Positions 16,509 to 27,116 of a DNA stretch of 64,000 nucleotides are shown here, piece after piece. The first letter of the stretch is position 1. Each line of letters begins with the position of its first letter. The translations under genes and the position numbers were made by a program. Location of the stretch: contig CAWEBF010000015.1 of NCBI GenBank assembly GCA_963807235.1, positions 124,001 to 188,000 of the forward strand. Reading direction: 5' to 3'. Source of the DNA: CAWEBF01 sp963807235. GTDB taxonomy: Bacteria > Acidobacteriota > Vicinamibacteria > Vicinamibacterales > UBA2999. The notes beneath the pieces were generated by a model. That model saw only the letters and a program-made list of their open reading frames with translations, did no database searches and was not told where the DNA came from.

Positions 16509-18862
16509 TCGACCTTCTCCACGTGCGCGCCGAGCGCGCGCAGCCGGTCCACCAGTTGCCCGTAGCCGCGCTCGACGGTCTCGAGCGGCGCGACGCGCGT
16601 CTGCCCTTCCGCGGCGAGGCCCGCGGCGATGAGCGACATGCCCGAGCGCAGGTCGCGCGTATCCAGCATGCGCCCGCCGCGCAGCTTGCTCGGTCCCGTC
16701 ACGATGATGCGGTGCGCATCGGCCAGGAACATGTCGGCACCCATGCCGCTCATCTGCTCCAGCGCGAAGAGCCGCAGCTCGTACATCCAGTCGTGGACAA
16801 GCGTGCGCCCCTCGGCCTGCGTGGCCAGCACGGTCACGAGGCTCACGAGATCGCTCGGGAACGACGGCCAGAGCCCGGTGGTGATTCGGCCGGCGGCCTT
16901 CAGCTTCGATGGCCGCACGTGAAACACGCCGTCACGCATCCCGCACTCCACGCTCATGCGCCGCAGCACCGCCTCCACCACCTCGATGTCCTCGGCTCGC
17001 ACGCCTTCGATCGCCATCTCCCCGCCGGTGATCGCCCCCACCACGGCCCAGCTCCCGGCCTCGATGTAATCGCCGCCCAGCTCGTGATGCACGCCGCGCA
17101 AACGGGGCACGCCTTCCACACGCACGCTCGACGAGCCCGTGCCCGAGACCCCCGCGCCCATCTTCTCCAGGAACTGGCACAGCTCGACGACGTGCGGCTC
17201 GGTGGCGGCGTGCCGGATCTCGGTGACGCCCGAGGCGCGGGCCGCCGCCAGCAGCGCCGTCTCCGTGCCCGTGACCGACGCCTCGTAAAGGTACATGGAT
17301 GCGCCCTTGAGGCCGTCGGGAGCCTCGAGCACGTGGTCGGGCCCGCTGCCCAGCCGCGCGCCCATGGCACACAGCGATTCCAGGTGCACCCCGATCGACC
17401 GCCGCGCGGGGAAATCGCCGCCGGGCGCCGCGAGGCGTGCCTGGCCGATGCGCGACAGCAGCGGGCCGAGCAGCAACACCGATCCGCGAAGCCGTCCCAC
17501 CAACGTACGGTCCGGCGTCTCCGAGCGCACGCGCGCCGCCCGCACGCGCAAGGTGCTGGTCCCGATGCCGTCCACCTCGGCTCCGAGATCGACGAGCAGC
17601 TGGGCCATCACTTCCACGTCGCCGATCCGCGGGACGTTGGTGAGCGTGCACTCCTCTTCCGTGAGCAGGCACGCGGCCAGGAGCGGCAGCGCCGCGTTCT
17701 TGTTGCCTTCCACCGCCACGCGGCCCTCGAGCCGCTGGCGTCCTTCGATGACGAGCGTGGACATCAGTGATGGGCTTTCCGCAAGTACCTCTAGATCGGC
17801 AAGGTCCGGCGCAGCATCGAAACCCACGAAGACGGGCTCGGGCTGCAGCCAGATGCCCAGCCGATCGACGACGCCGCGCTTGATCCGCGCGGCGAAGCGC
17901 ACCACGTCGGCGGCCGTGGCGCCGCCGCGATTGACGATGGCGAGCGGATGTTTGGTCGAGATGCCCACGGGGCCGTTGCCATCTCCCCTGGTCCAGCCGG
18001 CACGTTCGATCAACCACGCCGCGGGCACGCGGACCAACCCGTCTCCTGCCGCGCGGGCGGGTACCGGCTGACCCGCCAGCCGTTCCACGCGGTCCCGTTC
18101 GGCAACAGGAACCACGGGGTTCATGAAGAACGATCCGACGCTGTGGGCATCCGGATCGACACCATCGGCCACCATCCCCTTCGATCGCCGAATGGCCAGC
18201 ACGGCCGCGCGCACGTCGCCGAGCGCCGGCGCCGCGACACCATGCGTCTGGAGCCACAACCGCACGTCCGGATATGTCAGCGTGGGCTCGCCGCGCCGCA
18301 CGCGGAACCGCACACCGCAGATGACATAGCGCCCGGCGTCGCCGCCCTTGAAGCGGCTGGACCGATACGCGAACCCACAGGCGCCGGCCGGGAGGCTCAC
18401 CAGATCGCCGCTCTCGCGATCGAGAACCTGCACGGCGTCCACGATCGAGGCGACCTCCTGCCCGTAGGCGCCGACGTTTTGAATCGGTGTGCCGCCCACG
18501 GTGCCCGGAATGCCCGACAGACACTCGGTGCCGGCCCAGCCGTCCGCCACCAGGCGCGCCACGACCGCGTCCCACGAATCGCCCGCGCCCACATCCACGA
18601 GCAGCTCGTCGCCGCGGGGCGTGGCGTTCCAGCCGGTGATGGCAACCTGCATCACCAGGCCGTCGAAGCCGGCGTCGGCCACCACGACGTTGCTGCCGCC
18701 GCCGAGCACCCACATCGAGACACCGCGTTCGCGGCACCACTCGTGGCTCGCCCGAACATCCGCCTCGGTCGCCGCCGTCGCGAACCAGCGCGCGGGCCCG
18801 CCGACGCCCAGCGTGGTCATCGGAGCCAGCGACACTCGCTCACGCGGTGAAAAAGTAATCAT
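16505..18862 (-). CDS. MurB-MurA fusion protein (MurA active-site Cys replaced by Asp)
   Basis: A single 785-codon frame joins two successive-step enzymes of UDP-MurNAc synthesis in reverse pathway order. Residues 1-345 are MurB: FAD motifs VLGGGSNVVVAD and GIPGTVGGTPIQNVGAYGQE, Arg167 in AYRSSRF, proton-donor Ser244 in SVGSFFMNP, Glu342 in LQPEPVFVG. Residues 367-785 are MurA: catalytic Lys/Asn in EGNKNAALP, FPSDL acidic residue, GTETALLAA. The loop that normally reads PGGC(A/T)IG reads PGGDFPARR (Asp483), keeping the following Arg and His. Cys-to-Asp at this site is known in naturally fosfomycin-insensitive MurAs (mycobacteria, chlamydiae). The linker of about 20 residues is Asp/Leu-rich; an internal ATG (Met367) could also yield free MurA. 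Start overlaps pxpBC by ATGA. Confidence 0.95.
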   Translation of the reverse strand: MITFSPRERVSLAPMTTLGVGGPARWFATAATEADVRASHEWCRERGVSMWVLGGGSNVVVADAGFDGLVMQVAITGWNATPRGDELLVDVGAGDSWDAVVARLVADGWAGTECLSGIPGTVGGTPIQNVGAYGQEVASIVDAVQVLDRESGDLVSLPAGACGFAYRSSRFKGGDAGRYVICGVRFRVRRGEPTLTYPDVRLWLQTHGVAAPALGDVRAAVLAIRRSKGMVADGVDPDAHSVGSFFMNPVVPVAERDRVERLAGQPVPARAAGDGLVRVPAAWLIERAGWTRGDGNGPVGISTKHPLAIVNRGGATAADVVRFAARIKRGVVDRLGIWLQPEPVFVGFDAAPDLADLEVLAESPSLMSTLVIEGRQRLEGRVAVEGNKNAALPLLAACLLTEEECTLTNVPRIGDVEVMAQLLVDLGAEVDGIGTSTLRVRAARVRSETPDRTLVGRLRGSVLLLGPLLSRIGQARLAAPGGDFPARRSIGVHLESLCAMGARLGSGPDHVLEAPDGLKGASMYLYEASVTGTETALLAAARASGVTEIRHAATEPHVVELCQFLEKMGAGVSGTGSSSVRVEGVPRLRGVHHELGGDYIEAGSWAVVGAITGGEMAIEGVRAEDIEVVEAVLRRMSVECGMRDGVFHVRPSKLKAAGRITTGLWPSFPSDLVSLVTVLATQAEGRTLVHDWMYELRLFALEQMSGMGADMFLADAHRIIVTGPSKLRGGRMLDTRDLRSGMSLIAAGLAAEGQTRVAPLETVERGYGQLVDRLRALGAHVEKVD

Positions 18863-20468
18863 TGCGATCGTACCTGCCGCAGGGCGGCCAGCGCGGCGCC
18901 GCGGGAGCAGACTTCGAACGTCACGGCATCGCCAGGCGCGAGCTGCGCCGCCACCGGCAGGTCGGCGGTGATCACCGTCGCCAGCATCGGATAGCCACCA
19001 GTCACCTGCCGGTCGGCCATCAGCAGGATGGGTTGCCCATCGGGAGGGACCTGGATGCCGCCCGCCACGGTGGCATCGGAAATCATCTCCCCGTCGCGAG
19101 GCCGGGTCGCAGTCACCGGTGAGGCGAGGCGGTAACCGACGCGATTGGATTGTGGCGTGACGGTGAATCGGGTGCGCTCGAGAGCCGCCAATGCGTCACC
19201 ATCGAACCAGTCGTCGTGAGGCCCGGGCAGCACACGGAGACGGGGCTCCATCTGGATTTGCCGCGGGCGGCGCAGGCCCCTCACCTGGTCCGGCGTGTCG
19301 GGAGCTTCCCCGCCGATCGTCCCCAGCCTGTCCCCAGCCCGCAGGGCGCGACCGCCAAAGCCGCCGAAACCCGCGCCAAGGTCCGTCGATCGGCTGCCGA
19401 GCACCGGCGCCACGTCCACACCCCCGCGAAGCGCCAGGTAGGCCCGCGTGCCCGCACGCCGCTCGGTGAACCGCAAATGCGACCCCTCGCCGCAGCGCAC
19501 CGGCGTGTCGAGCGCCACCGCGCGTCCATCGAGCTCGACGCCGAGGTCGGCGCCCGACACCGCCGCCACGCAGGCGCGATCGAACCGCAGTTCCAGCCCC
19601 GAAAGCGTCACCTCGAGCGCCGCGGCGCCGGGAGGGTTCCCCAGAGCCTCGTTGGCCGCGCGGAGTGCGCTTGCGTCGAGCGCGCCCCCGACCGGCACGC
19701 CGACCAATTGATGTCCCCATCGGCCTGCATCCTGCACCGTCGTCAGCAGTCCCGGCCGCATCACGGTCACCGCCGGCACGTGGTCAGTCTCCCTCGGCGG
19801 CACGAGCGGAGGCATGGGATCGAGACGCTCGGCCGGAACGAACCGGACTCGATCGCCCGGCTGCACCAGGGCCGGCTCCGTCCGAAATGGGTCGAACAGG
19901 ACCACGTTGGTGCGCCCGACGATCGCCCAGCCGCCTGGGGACGCGCGCGGATAGATACCGGTTTGCCGCCCGGCGATCCCCACCGACCCCGCCGCCACGC
20001 GCAGACGCGGGGTCGCACGGCGCGGGGCCACAATCGCATCGGGCACGGGTCCCAGGTAGGCGAAGCCCGGCATGAAGCCCAGCATGAACGCGAGGTACGA
20101 GGGGGACGCGTGTGCGTCCACGACGGCAGCGGCGGTCATGCCCGAGCGTTCGGCGACCTCGGTCAAGTCGGGCCCGTCGAGCCCGCCGTAGACGACGGGG
20201 ATCTCCACGTCACGGCCGGCGAGCGGTGCCTGTCCAGCCGCGAGAGCGGCCTCGACCTCGTTCGCGATCGCGTCGCGCTCCACCGCGATCGGGTCGTAGT
20301 TCACGGCCACGGTCCGATAGGTGGCCTGCACGTCGCGGACGCCGGCCAGGCCACGGGCACGCAGCGCGGCAGCCGTGGCGACGGCCCGCGCGTTGACCGC
20401 GGCGTCCACCACCGGCTCCAGCTCGAACAGCAGCATCGAGTCGCCCGCGTCGCGGAAACGGGGGAAGG

Positions 20469-20472
<4 letters not shown>
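18859..20472 (-). CDS. 5-oxoprolinase subunits B and C, fused (PxpB-PxpC)
   Basis: ATP-dependent cleavage of 5-oxoproline to glutamate needs PxpA, PxpB and PxpC. Here B (KipI-like, about residues 1-225: PSYLAFMLGFMPGFAYLG, TPRLRVAAGSVGIAGRQTGIYPRASPGGWAIVGRT) and C (KipA/biotin-carboxylase-regulator-like, about 235-537: VMRPGLLTTVQDAGRWGHQLVGVPVGGALDASALRAAN, ...SNRVGYRL, GGIQVPPDGQPILLMADRQVTGGYP) are one chain. No PxpA (LamB/YcsF) gene is in the window. The gene sits between mpl and murBA with 4-bp overlaps on both sides, suggesting it salvages a pyroglutamyl product in murein turnover; that link is inference. Confidence 0.9.
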
Positions 20473-21897
<1,425 letters not shown>

Positions 21898-21905
<8 letters not shown>

Positions 21906-22818
21906 CCGGCGATTCCTCCACGACAATCATGGGGTGCGGCTGCGTCGTCACACGCACCACCGTCCCTAACGGCAGTGTCAGTGTGGGACCCGTGGTATGG
22001 CCCGACGGGAACCCGCAGAACATCGGGCCCTCGAACCCGGTCATCGCGTGGCGGATGGCGTCCACGGCCGTGAGGCGCCCCGCCGGCTCGTCACACCCGC
22101 GCATCTCCCCGAACACGACGCCGCGCGCCCGGCGCAGCACACCAGCCTGATCGAGCTGCGTCAGCATGCGGTGCAGGCGATACGGCCGCTCGTTCACGTC
22201 TTCGATGAAGAGCAGGCAGCCGTCCGGCGGCGTGAACGCGAACGGCGTGCCGAGCGACGCGACAAGCTGGGTCAACGTACCGCCGAAGAGCGGGCCGCGA
22301 GCCTGACCGGCGTGGAGGACGACCCCGCCGTCGCAGGGAAGCTCCATGCCCGTCTCGCCGCGCGCCATCGCGATCAACGACGTCTGGTCGTAACCCTCCG
22401 GCCCCCGGCTGAGACGCCCCTCGATCATCGGCCCGTGCAACGTGGGGACGCCCAGGTGACACGTCAGCCAGGTGTGCAGGGCGGTGGTGTCGCTATAGCC
22501 CACGAACAGCTTCGGGGACGCGACAAGCGCGGTGGCATCGAGGTGCGGCAGGATCTGTGCGCTGCCGTACCCGCCCCGCAGCGCGATCACGGCGGCGATC
22601 GAAGAATCGGTCCACTGGGCCATGAAGTCGCGGGCACGCGTGAGCGCCGGGCCCGCCGAAAACAGGTCACGCGACGACAGCGCGGTCGTGTACACCGGGT
22701 CGAACCCGAGGCGACGCAGCTCGGCAACGCCGCCGTCCAGATCTTCGGTCGAACAGCCGCTGGCCGGCGCCACGATACCCACCCGGTCCCCGGCCCGGAG
22801 CGGCCGCGGCTTGTGCAT
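21898..22818 (-). CDS. ldcA: Murein tetrapeptide L,D-carboxypeptidase LdcA (S66 family)
   Basis: Removes terminal D-Ala from recycled tetrapeptides, making the tripeptide Mpl needs. S66 signatures: nucleophile Ser in ALRGGYGSAQILPHLD, the Glu of FIEDVNERPYRLHRMLTQL, and the His of GFPSGHTTGPTLTLPLG. 306 residues, no signal peptide, so cytoplasmic. Its ATG shares a base with the nagZ stop (TGATG). MccF-type immunity peptidases share the fold, but context favours LdcA. Confidence 0.93.
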
Positions 22819-23933
22819 CAGAGAAAGCGTGCCATTTCGTCGGCCACGCGACGGTGCGCGTCGCACCCGAGTGTCTGCCTGAGCGCGCGCGCGGTGGCGA
22901 CGCTGACCCGGCCCTCCCGATTGCCCGCGAGGGCCGCGACGCCGAGCTGGTGTTCCTTGGCGCGCCGCTGCCGCTTCAGCGCGTCCTCGAGCCGTTTGAG
23001 CGGCACGATGTCCTGTTCGACGGCGTGCACGAGGGCCTCGAGCACCCGCGCCTGTACCTCCGGCTGTCCGCTGCACACGAGGAGGCCGTCGCAGCCGGCC
23101 GCCACGGCCTGCACCGCCGCATCCGGCACCTGATAGGTGGCGGCGATGGCCTTCATTTCGAGGTCGTCGCTGAGAATGACTCCCTCGAACCCCAGTTCAT
23201 CCCGCAACAGGTCGTACACGATGGCGCGCGACAAGGTGGCAGGGGCCTTCTCGTCGAACGCGGGCACCAGGATGTGCGCGGTCATGATGAACGCCACGTC
23301 CGCCGCGATGGCCGCGCGAAACGGCACGCACTCGACCCGCCGGATCCGATCGGGCGGATGCTCCACGAGCGGCAGCTCGAGGTGCGAGTCCACCGACGTG
23401 TCGCCGTGCCCCGGAAAGTGTTTGCCGCACGCCGCGACGCCGTTCTCCTGGAGTCCCCGGACGATCGCGGCGCCCAGCCGCCCCACCATCTCTGCGTCCG
23501 CCGACAGTGCCCGGTCGCCAATGATCGGGTTCTTCTCGTTGGTGTGGATGTCGAGCACCGGAGCATAGTCCAGCGTGATGCCCACGGCGCGCAGTTCGGC
23601 CGCCAGCGCCGCAGCAAACCGCGAGGCCAGTGTTTCGTCGCCGCAGCGGCCAAGGACCGCCATCGGGGGCCAGACCGTGAATGGTTCCTTGAGCCGGGCC
23701 ACGCGCCCGCCCTCCTGATCGACGCTGACCCAGAGTGGCAACGTCGCGGAGAGCTGCTGGAGGTCGTGCGCGAGCTCCGCCACCTGCTCGGCGGCCTCGA
23801 TGTTGCGGTTGAAGAGAATCACACCGCCCAGCGAAAACTCGCGCGCCAGCGATCGCATCTCGGCGGTGATCGTCGTGGCGGGCAGGCTGCCGATGAGCAG
23901 CTGCCCTATCTCGCGACGCCATGACGCTGGCAC
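22818..23933 (-). CDS. nagZ: Beta-N-acetylhexosaminidase NagZ (GH3)
   Basis: Cytoplasmic enzyme that clips GlcNAc from GlcNAc-anhydroMurNAc-peptides. GH3 features: SVDQEGGRVARLKEPFTVWPPM, the catalytic loop GKHFPGHGDTSVDSH with the His/Asp dyad, and the nucleophile Asp in GFEGVILSDDLEMKAIAA. The GTG at 23933 is favoured: a TATAAT box ends 6 bp before it, so longer in-frame starts lie outside the transcript. 371 residues. First gene of the recycling operon nagZ-ldcA-mpl-pxpBC-murBA. Confidence 0.95.
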   Translation of the reverse strand: MPASWRREIGQLLIGSLPATTITAEMRSLAREFSLGGVILFNRNIEAAEQVAELAHDLQQLSATLPLWVSVDQEGGRVARLKEPFTVWPPMAVLGRCGDETLASRFAAALAAELRAVGITLDYAPVLDIHTNEKNPIIGDRALSADAEMVGRLGAAIVRGLQENGVAACGKHFPGHGDTSVDSHLELPLVEHPPDRIRRVECVPFRAAIAADVAFIMTAHILVPAFDEKAPATLSRAIVYDLLRDELGFEGVILSDDLEMKAIAATYQVPDAAVQAVAAGCDGLLVCSGQPEVQARVLEALVHAVEQDIVPLKRLEDALKRQRRAKEHQLGVAALAGNREGRVSVATARALRQTLGCDAHRRVADEMARFL

Positions 23934-23939
23934 GTCCTC

Positions 23940-23968
23940 ATTATAGGGCGCGGCACGGGTTCTATAAT
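23940..23968. promoter_or_regulatory. Divergent back-to-back -10 boxes (leaderless pair)
   Basis: Two perfect TATAAT boxes face away from each other: minus strand 23945-23940 for nagZ (6 bp from GTG 23933) and plus strand 23963-23968 for the GHMP kinase (5 bp from GTG 23974). Each predicts transcription starting at or within 2 nt of the start codon. Only 40 bp separate the two start codons, so each -35 region overlaps the other's -10 or gene start. No strong -35 is visible. Confidence 0.65.
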
Positions 23969-23973
23969 TGGTC

Positions 23974-24963
23974 GTGCGCATCGAGACGTCGGCACCGACC
24001 CGTATCGATCTGGCGGGCGGGACCATCGACATCTGGCCTCTCTATCTCTTCCACCCCGGCGCACAGACCATCAACGCCGCCATCAGCATCAGGGCGCGGG
24101 CGACGGTGGAGCCGCGAGCAGACGGACGGATCGTCATCCAGTCGATCGACACGGGCGTGACGGTCGAGGCGGCCGATCACGCGGCGCTGCGCGACGAACC
24201 GCGGCTGCGGCTTCTGTCGCGCATCGCCCACTTCTTCGAAGCCGGGGGCGTCACGCTCACGACTCGTTCGGAATCGCCCGCCGGTGCCGGTCTCGCGGGG
24301 TCGTCGGCACTGAACGTCGCGGTATGCGCGGCGCTGGCGGAGTGGAAGCGACAGCACCTTCCACCCGAGGAACTGCTGCAGATAGCCATGAACGTGGAGG
24401 CACAGACGCTCCGGGTGCCCACGGGACTGCAGGACTACCGGCCGGCGCTCTACGGCGGCCTTGCCGCGCTGGAGCTGGACGTGGACGGCATCCACCGGGT
24501 GCCCCTCGACGTGAACCTCGACGAGCTGGCAGAGCGCGTCACGCTGTGCTACACGGGCGAACCCCATGACTCGGGGACCAACAACTGGGAGATCACCAAG
24601 CGGCACATCGACGGCGATCCGCAGGTGTTCGAGTGTTTCGAGCGCATTCGGGATACGGCCGTTCTGATGCGCCAGGCCCTCGTCCGGGCCGACTGGGACG
24701 CCGTGGGCCGCACCATCGATGACGAATGGGCGAACCGCCGGCGCCTGGCCCCGGGCGTGACCACGCCCGTCATCGACGATCTCATCGGCCGAGCCCGGTC
24801 CGCGGGCGCTGCCGCCGCCAAGGTGTGCGGTGCCGGGGGCGGCGGGTGCCTGTTCTGCTTCGGTCCGCCGGCCCGGCAGGCCGACATTCGCGCGGCGCTC
24901 GAGGCCGGCGGAGCGCGCGTGCTCGACTACCGCTTCGAGCGGCAGGGGCTCCTGCGTGGATAA
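23974..24963 (+). CDS. GHMP-family sugar kinase
   Basis: Small-molecule kinase (329 residues). GHMP motifs: N-terminal SAPTRIDLAGGTID, ATP loop SPAGAGLAGSSALNVAV, and the third motif KVCGAGGGGCLFC. The closest familiar relatives by pattern are D-glycero-D-manno-heptose-7-phosphate kinase and other sugar-1-kinases; substrate is not determinable. GTG start just after a -10 box implies a leaderless transcript. It overlaps polX by 8 bp. Being divergent to nagZ, it could act on a sugar released by murein turnover, but it may equally serve LPS/heptose synthesis. Confidence 0.85.
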   Translation: MRIETSAPTRIDLAGGTIDIWPLYLFHPGAQTINAAISIRARATVEPRADGRIVIQSIDTGVTVEAADHAALRDEPRLRLLSRIAHFFEAGGVTLTTRSESPAGAGLAGSSALNVAVCAALAEWKRQHLPPEELLQIAMNVEAQTLRVPTGLQDYRPALYGGLAALELDVDGIHRVPLDVNLDELAERVTLCYTGEPHDSGTNNWEITKRHIDGDPQVFECFERIRDTAVLMRQALVRADWDAVGRTIDDEWANRRRLAPGVTTPVIDDLIGRARSAGAAAAKVCGAGGGGCLFCFGPPARQADIRAALEAGGARVLDYRFERQGLLRG

Positions 24964-26677
24964 CGCGGCCATCGCGCGGGCGCTGGGCGACATCGCAGAC
25001 CTGTTGGAAATCAAGGGAGAGAACGCCTTCAAGATCCGCGCGTACCGTTCGGCCGCCGACGTGGTGCAAACCTCCGGCGAACAGGTCTCCCGGTTGAGCG
25101 ACGCCGACCTGCGCGCGCTGCCTGGCATCGGCAAGGACCTGTCCGCGCGCATCCGCGAGCTGGCCGAGACGGGCACCTGCGCCCCGTACCGCGAGCTGAT
25201 GGCGGCGTTTCCCCCGACCATCCTCGACCTGCTGCGGCTCCAAGGCGTCGGGCCGAAAACGGTCGCCTTGCTCTACCACTCCCTGGGCGTGGACAGCGTG
25301 GACGCGCTGAGCGCCGCGGCGCAGGCGGGCCGGCTGCGCGAGCTGAAGGGCATGGGGGCCAAGAAGGAGTCGCAGATCATCAAGGCCATCGAAGCGCGCA
25401 CGCGCACGGCCGGCCGCCACCTGCTGGCCGACGCCGCGGCGCTGGCCGACGACATCATCACATCGCTCGTGGCCGCCCACCCGTCGGCGTCCGTTCTACC
25501 AGTGGGAAGCCTGCGACGGGGCGTGGAGACCTGCGGGGATGTCGATCTGCTCTGCACGGGCGCCGAGGGTCCGGTGATGGACACCTTCGTCACGCATCCG
25601 CGCGTAGAGGAGGTGATCGGCCGCGGCGACACCAAGTCCAGCGTGCGTGTCAGGAACGGCGTCCAGGTGGATCTGCGGGTCGTTCCCGCCGAGAGCCGCG
25701 GCGCGGCGATGCAGTACTTCACCGGCTCGAAGGCCCACAACATCGAACTGCGGGACCGCGCGCTGCACCGCGGGCTGACGCTGAACGAGTACGGATTGAC
25801 ACGGCTCGAGGGCGGCGAGACCGTGGCCCAGGTCACTGAAGAGGATATCTACCACGCGCTGGGCCTGTCGTGGATCGCGCCCGAACTGCGGGAGAACCGC
25901 GGCGAGTTCGAGGCGGCCGAGACGGGCGGCCTGCCGGATCTGGTGACGGCAACCGACCTGCGCGGCGATCTCCACATGCACACGACGGCCACCGACGGCC
26001 GCGACTCGCTCGAGACGATGGCGGCCGAGGCACACCGCCGCGGCTATCAGTACATCGCCATCACGGACCACTCCAAGGCCCTGGCGATGGCCAACGGCCT
26101 CGACGAGCGGCGCGCGCTCGAGCACGCGGCACGCGTGCGGGCGCTGAACGGCCGGTTCGAGGGGCTGACGCTTCTGGCAGGCATCGAGTGCGACATCCTG
26201 GCCGACGGGTCACTGGACCTGGCCGACGATTGTCTGGCGCAGCTCGACGTCGTCGTGGCCTCCATCCATTCGCACTTCGCACAGGAGCCGGCGCAGCTCA
26301 CCGATCGCGTGCTGCGCGCGCTGGACTGCCGATGGGTGGACGTGCTGGGGCACCCGACGGGACGGCGCCTGCTCCAGCGGCAGCCGCTGCCCATGGACGT
26401 GCCGCGCATCGTGACGGCGGCCGTGGAGCGTGGCGTGGCGCTGGAGATCAACGGCCAGGTCGATCGTCTGGATCTCAGCGACGCGCACGTGCGGCTGGCG
26501 CGCGACCTGGGCGCGTCGTTCGTCATCTCATCCGATGCGCACGCAACCGGCGCGTTCGCGAACGTGCGCTGGGCCGTCCAGGTGGCGCGCCGCGGGTGGC
26601 TGACCGCCGGCCACGTGTTGAACACCTATCCCCTGGAACGTCTGCGGACGGCGCTGCGGCGCGGCACAGCGGCCTGA
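24956..26677 (+). CDS. polX: DNA polymerase/3'-5' exonuclease PolX
   Basis: Bacterial family-X repair polymerase, 573 residues. Order: 8-kDa/HhH region (1-100; LRALPGIGKDLSARIRELAE), fingers HhH (LLRLQGVGPKTVALLYHSLG), palm with GSLRRG (about 183) and GDVDLL carrying the two metal Asp residues (about 193-196), third Asp in VQVDLRVV, then a PHP exonuclease domain from about 335 (RGDLHMHTTATDGRDS, ITDHSKA, GIECDILADGS, VVASIHSHF, VLGHPTGR, SSDAHA). All catalytic residues are present. GTG start overlaps the GHMP kinase. It is the intact counterpart of the degenerate copy at 12639. Confidence 0.95.
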   Translation: MDNAAIARALGDIADLLEIKGENAFKIRAYRSAADVVQTSGEQVSRLSDADLRALPGIGKDLSARIRELAETGTCAPYRELMAAFPPTILDLLRLQGVGPKTVALLYHSLGVDSVDALSAAAQAGRLRELKGMGAKKESQIIKAIEARTRTAGRHLLADAAALADDIITSLVAAHPSASVLPVGSLRRGVETCGDVDLLCTGAEGPVMDTFVTHPRVEEVIGRGDTKSSVRVRNGVQVDLRVVPAESRGAAMQYFTGSKAHNIELRDRALHRGLTLNEYGLTRLEGGETVAQVTEEDIYHALGLSWIAPELRENRGEFEAAETGGLPDLVTATDLRGDLHMHTTATDGRDSLETMAAEAHRRGYQYIAITDHSKALAMANGLDERRALEHAARVRALNGRFEGLTLLAGIECDILADGSLDLADDCLAQLDVVVASIHSHFAQEPAQLTDRVLRALDCRWVDVLGHPTGRRLLQRQPLPMDVPRIVTAAVERGVALEINGQVDRLDLSDAHVRLARDLGASFVISSDAHATGAFANVRWAVQVARRGWLTAGHVLNTYPLERLRTALRRGTAA

Positions 26678-26680
26678 TGT

Positions 26681-26807
26681 CTAGCGAGGCTTCGCCCTGG
26701 ATGCATGTAGGCTCCGCCTCGCTAGAGCAGTGTCTTTTTGCCCGCACTTCGTGCGGGCGTAGAAAACTTGACTCATTCTGTAGGAATTCAAGTGGTCAAG
26801 TTTTCTA
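26681..26807. repeat. Cluster of three nested-free inverted repeats
   Basis: Just after polX: CTAGCGAGGC/GCCTCGCTAG (26681-26690 with 26716-26725), GCCCGCAC/GTGCGGGC with TTC loop (26740-26758), and a 13-bp pair TAGAAAACTTGAC/GTCAAGTTTTCTA (26760-26772 with 26795-26807). No T-run follows any stem, so none is a standard terminator. The AT-rich third repeat differs in composition from its surroundings. Confidence 0.75.
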
Positions 26808-26827
26808 GGGGTGAGCCCCAGGGGTTC

Positions 26828-27085
26828 GTGGCGCTCTCGTCGCTCAAGCAGCCGGGTTCGCCCTCCGCCGAGCAGGCGCTCGCCGAGATTCGCCGGATCT
26901 ACTTCAAGACCACTGCGCGCACGATCGAGCACGACTTCGCCCATGCCATCGAGCTCCTGAAGGGGCTGGACGGCGAGGAGGAGCGCCAGAAGGCGTCCGT
27001 GTTCATGGAGGGACTGGCCGAGCTGAGGAAGGAATGGCAGCCGCGCGAGAAGCCGGCGCGCCGCCGAGGGCGCAAAAGTCGCTAG
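26828..27085 (+). CDS. Small conserved-looking helical protein, unknown function
   Basis: About 85 residues, predicted all-helical: SPSAEQALAEIRRIYFKTTARTIEHDFAHAIELLKGL followed by EEERQKASVFMEGLAELRKEW and a basic tail (KPARRRGRKSR). I do not recognise a named family. GTG 26828 follows AGGGG closely; GTG 26792 is in frame but lies inside an inverted-repeat arm. Codon use matches coding sequence. It could be RNA- or DNA-binding through its basic tail. Confidence 0.6.
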   Translation: MALSSLKQPGSPSAEQALAEIRRIYFKTTARTIEHDFAHAIELLKGLDGEEERQKASVFMEGLAELRKEWQPREKPARRRGRKSR

Positions 27086-27116
27086 CCCTCGCTGACGCGG
27101 CCACCTGCTTTTGCGC

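Noticed and set aside
26740..26758. Rho-independent terminator for polX
   Set aside because: The T-run lies before, not after, the stem in the polX direction, and there is none in the other direction.
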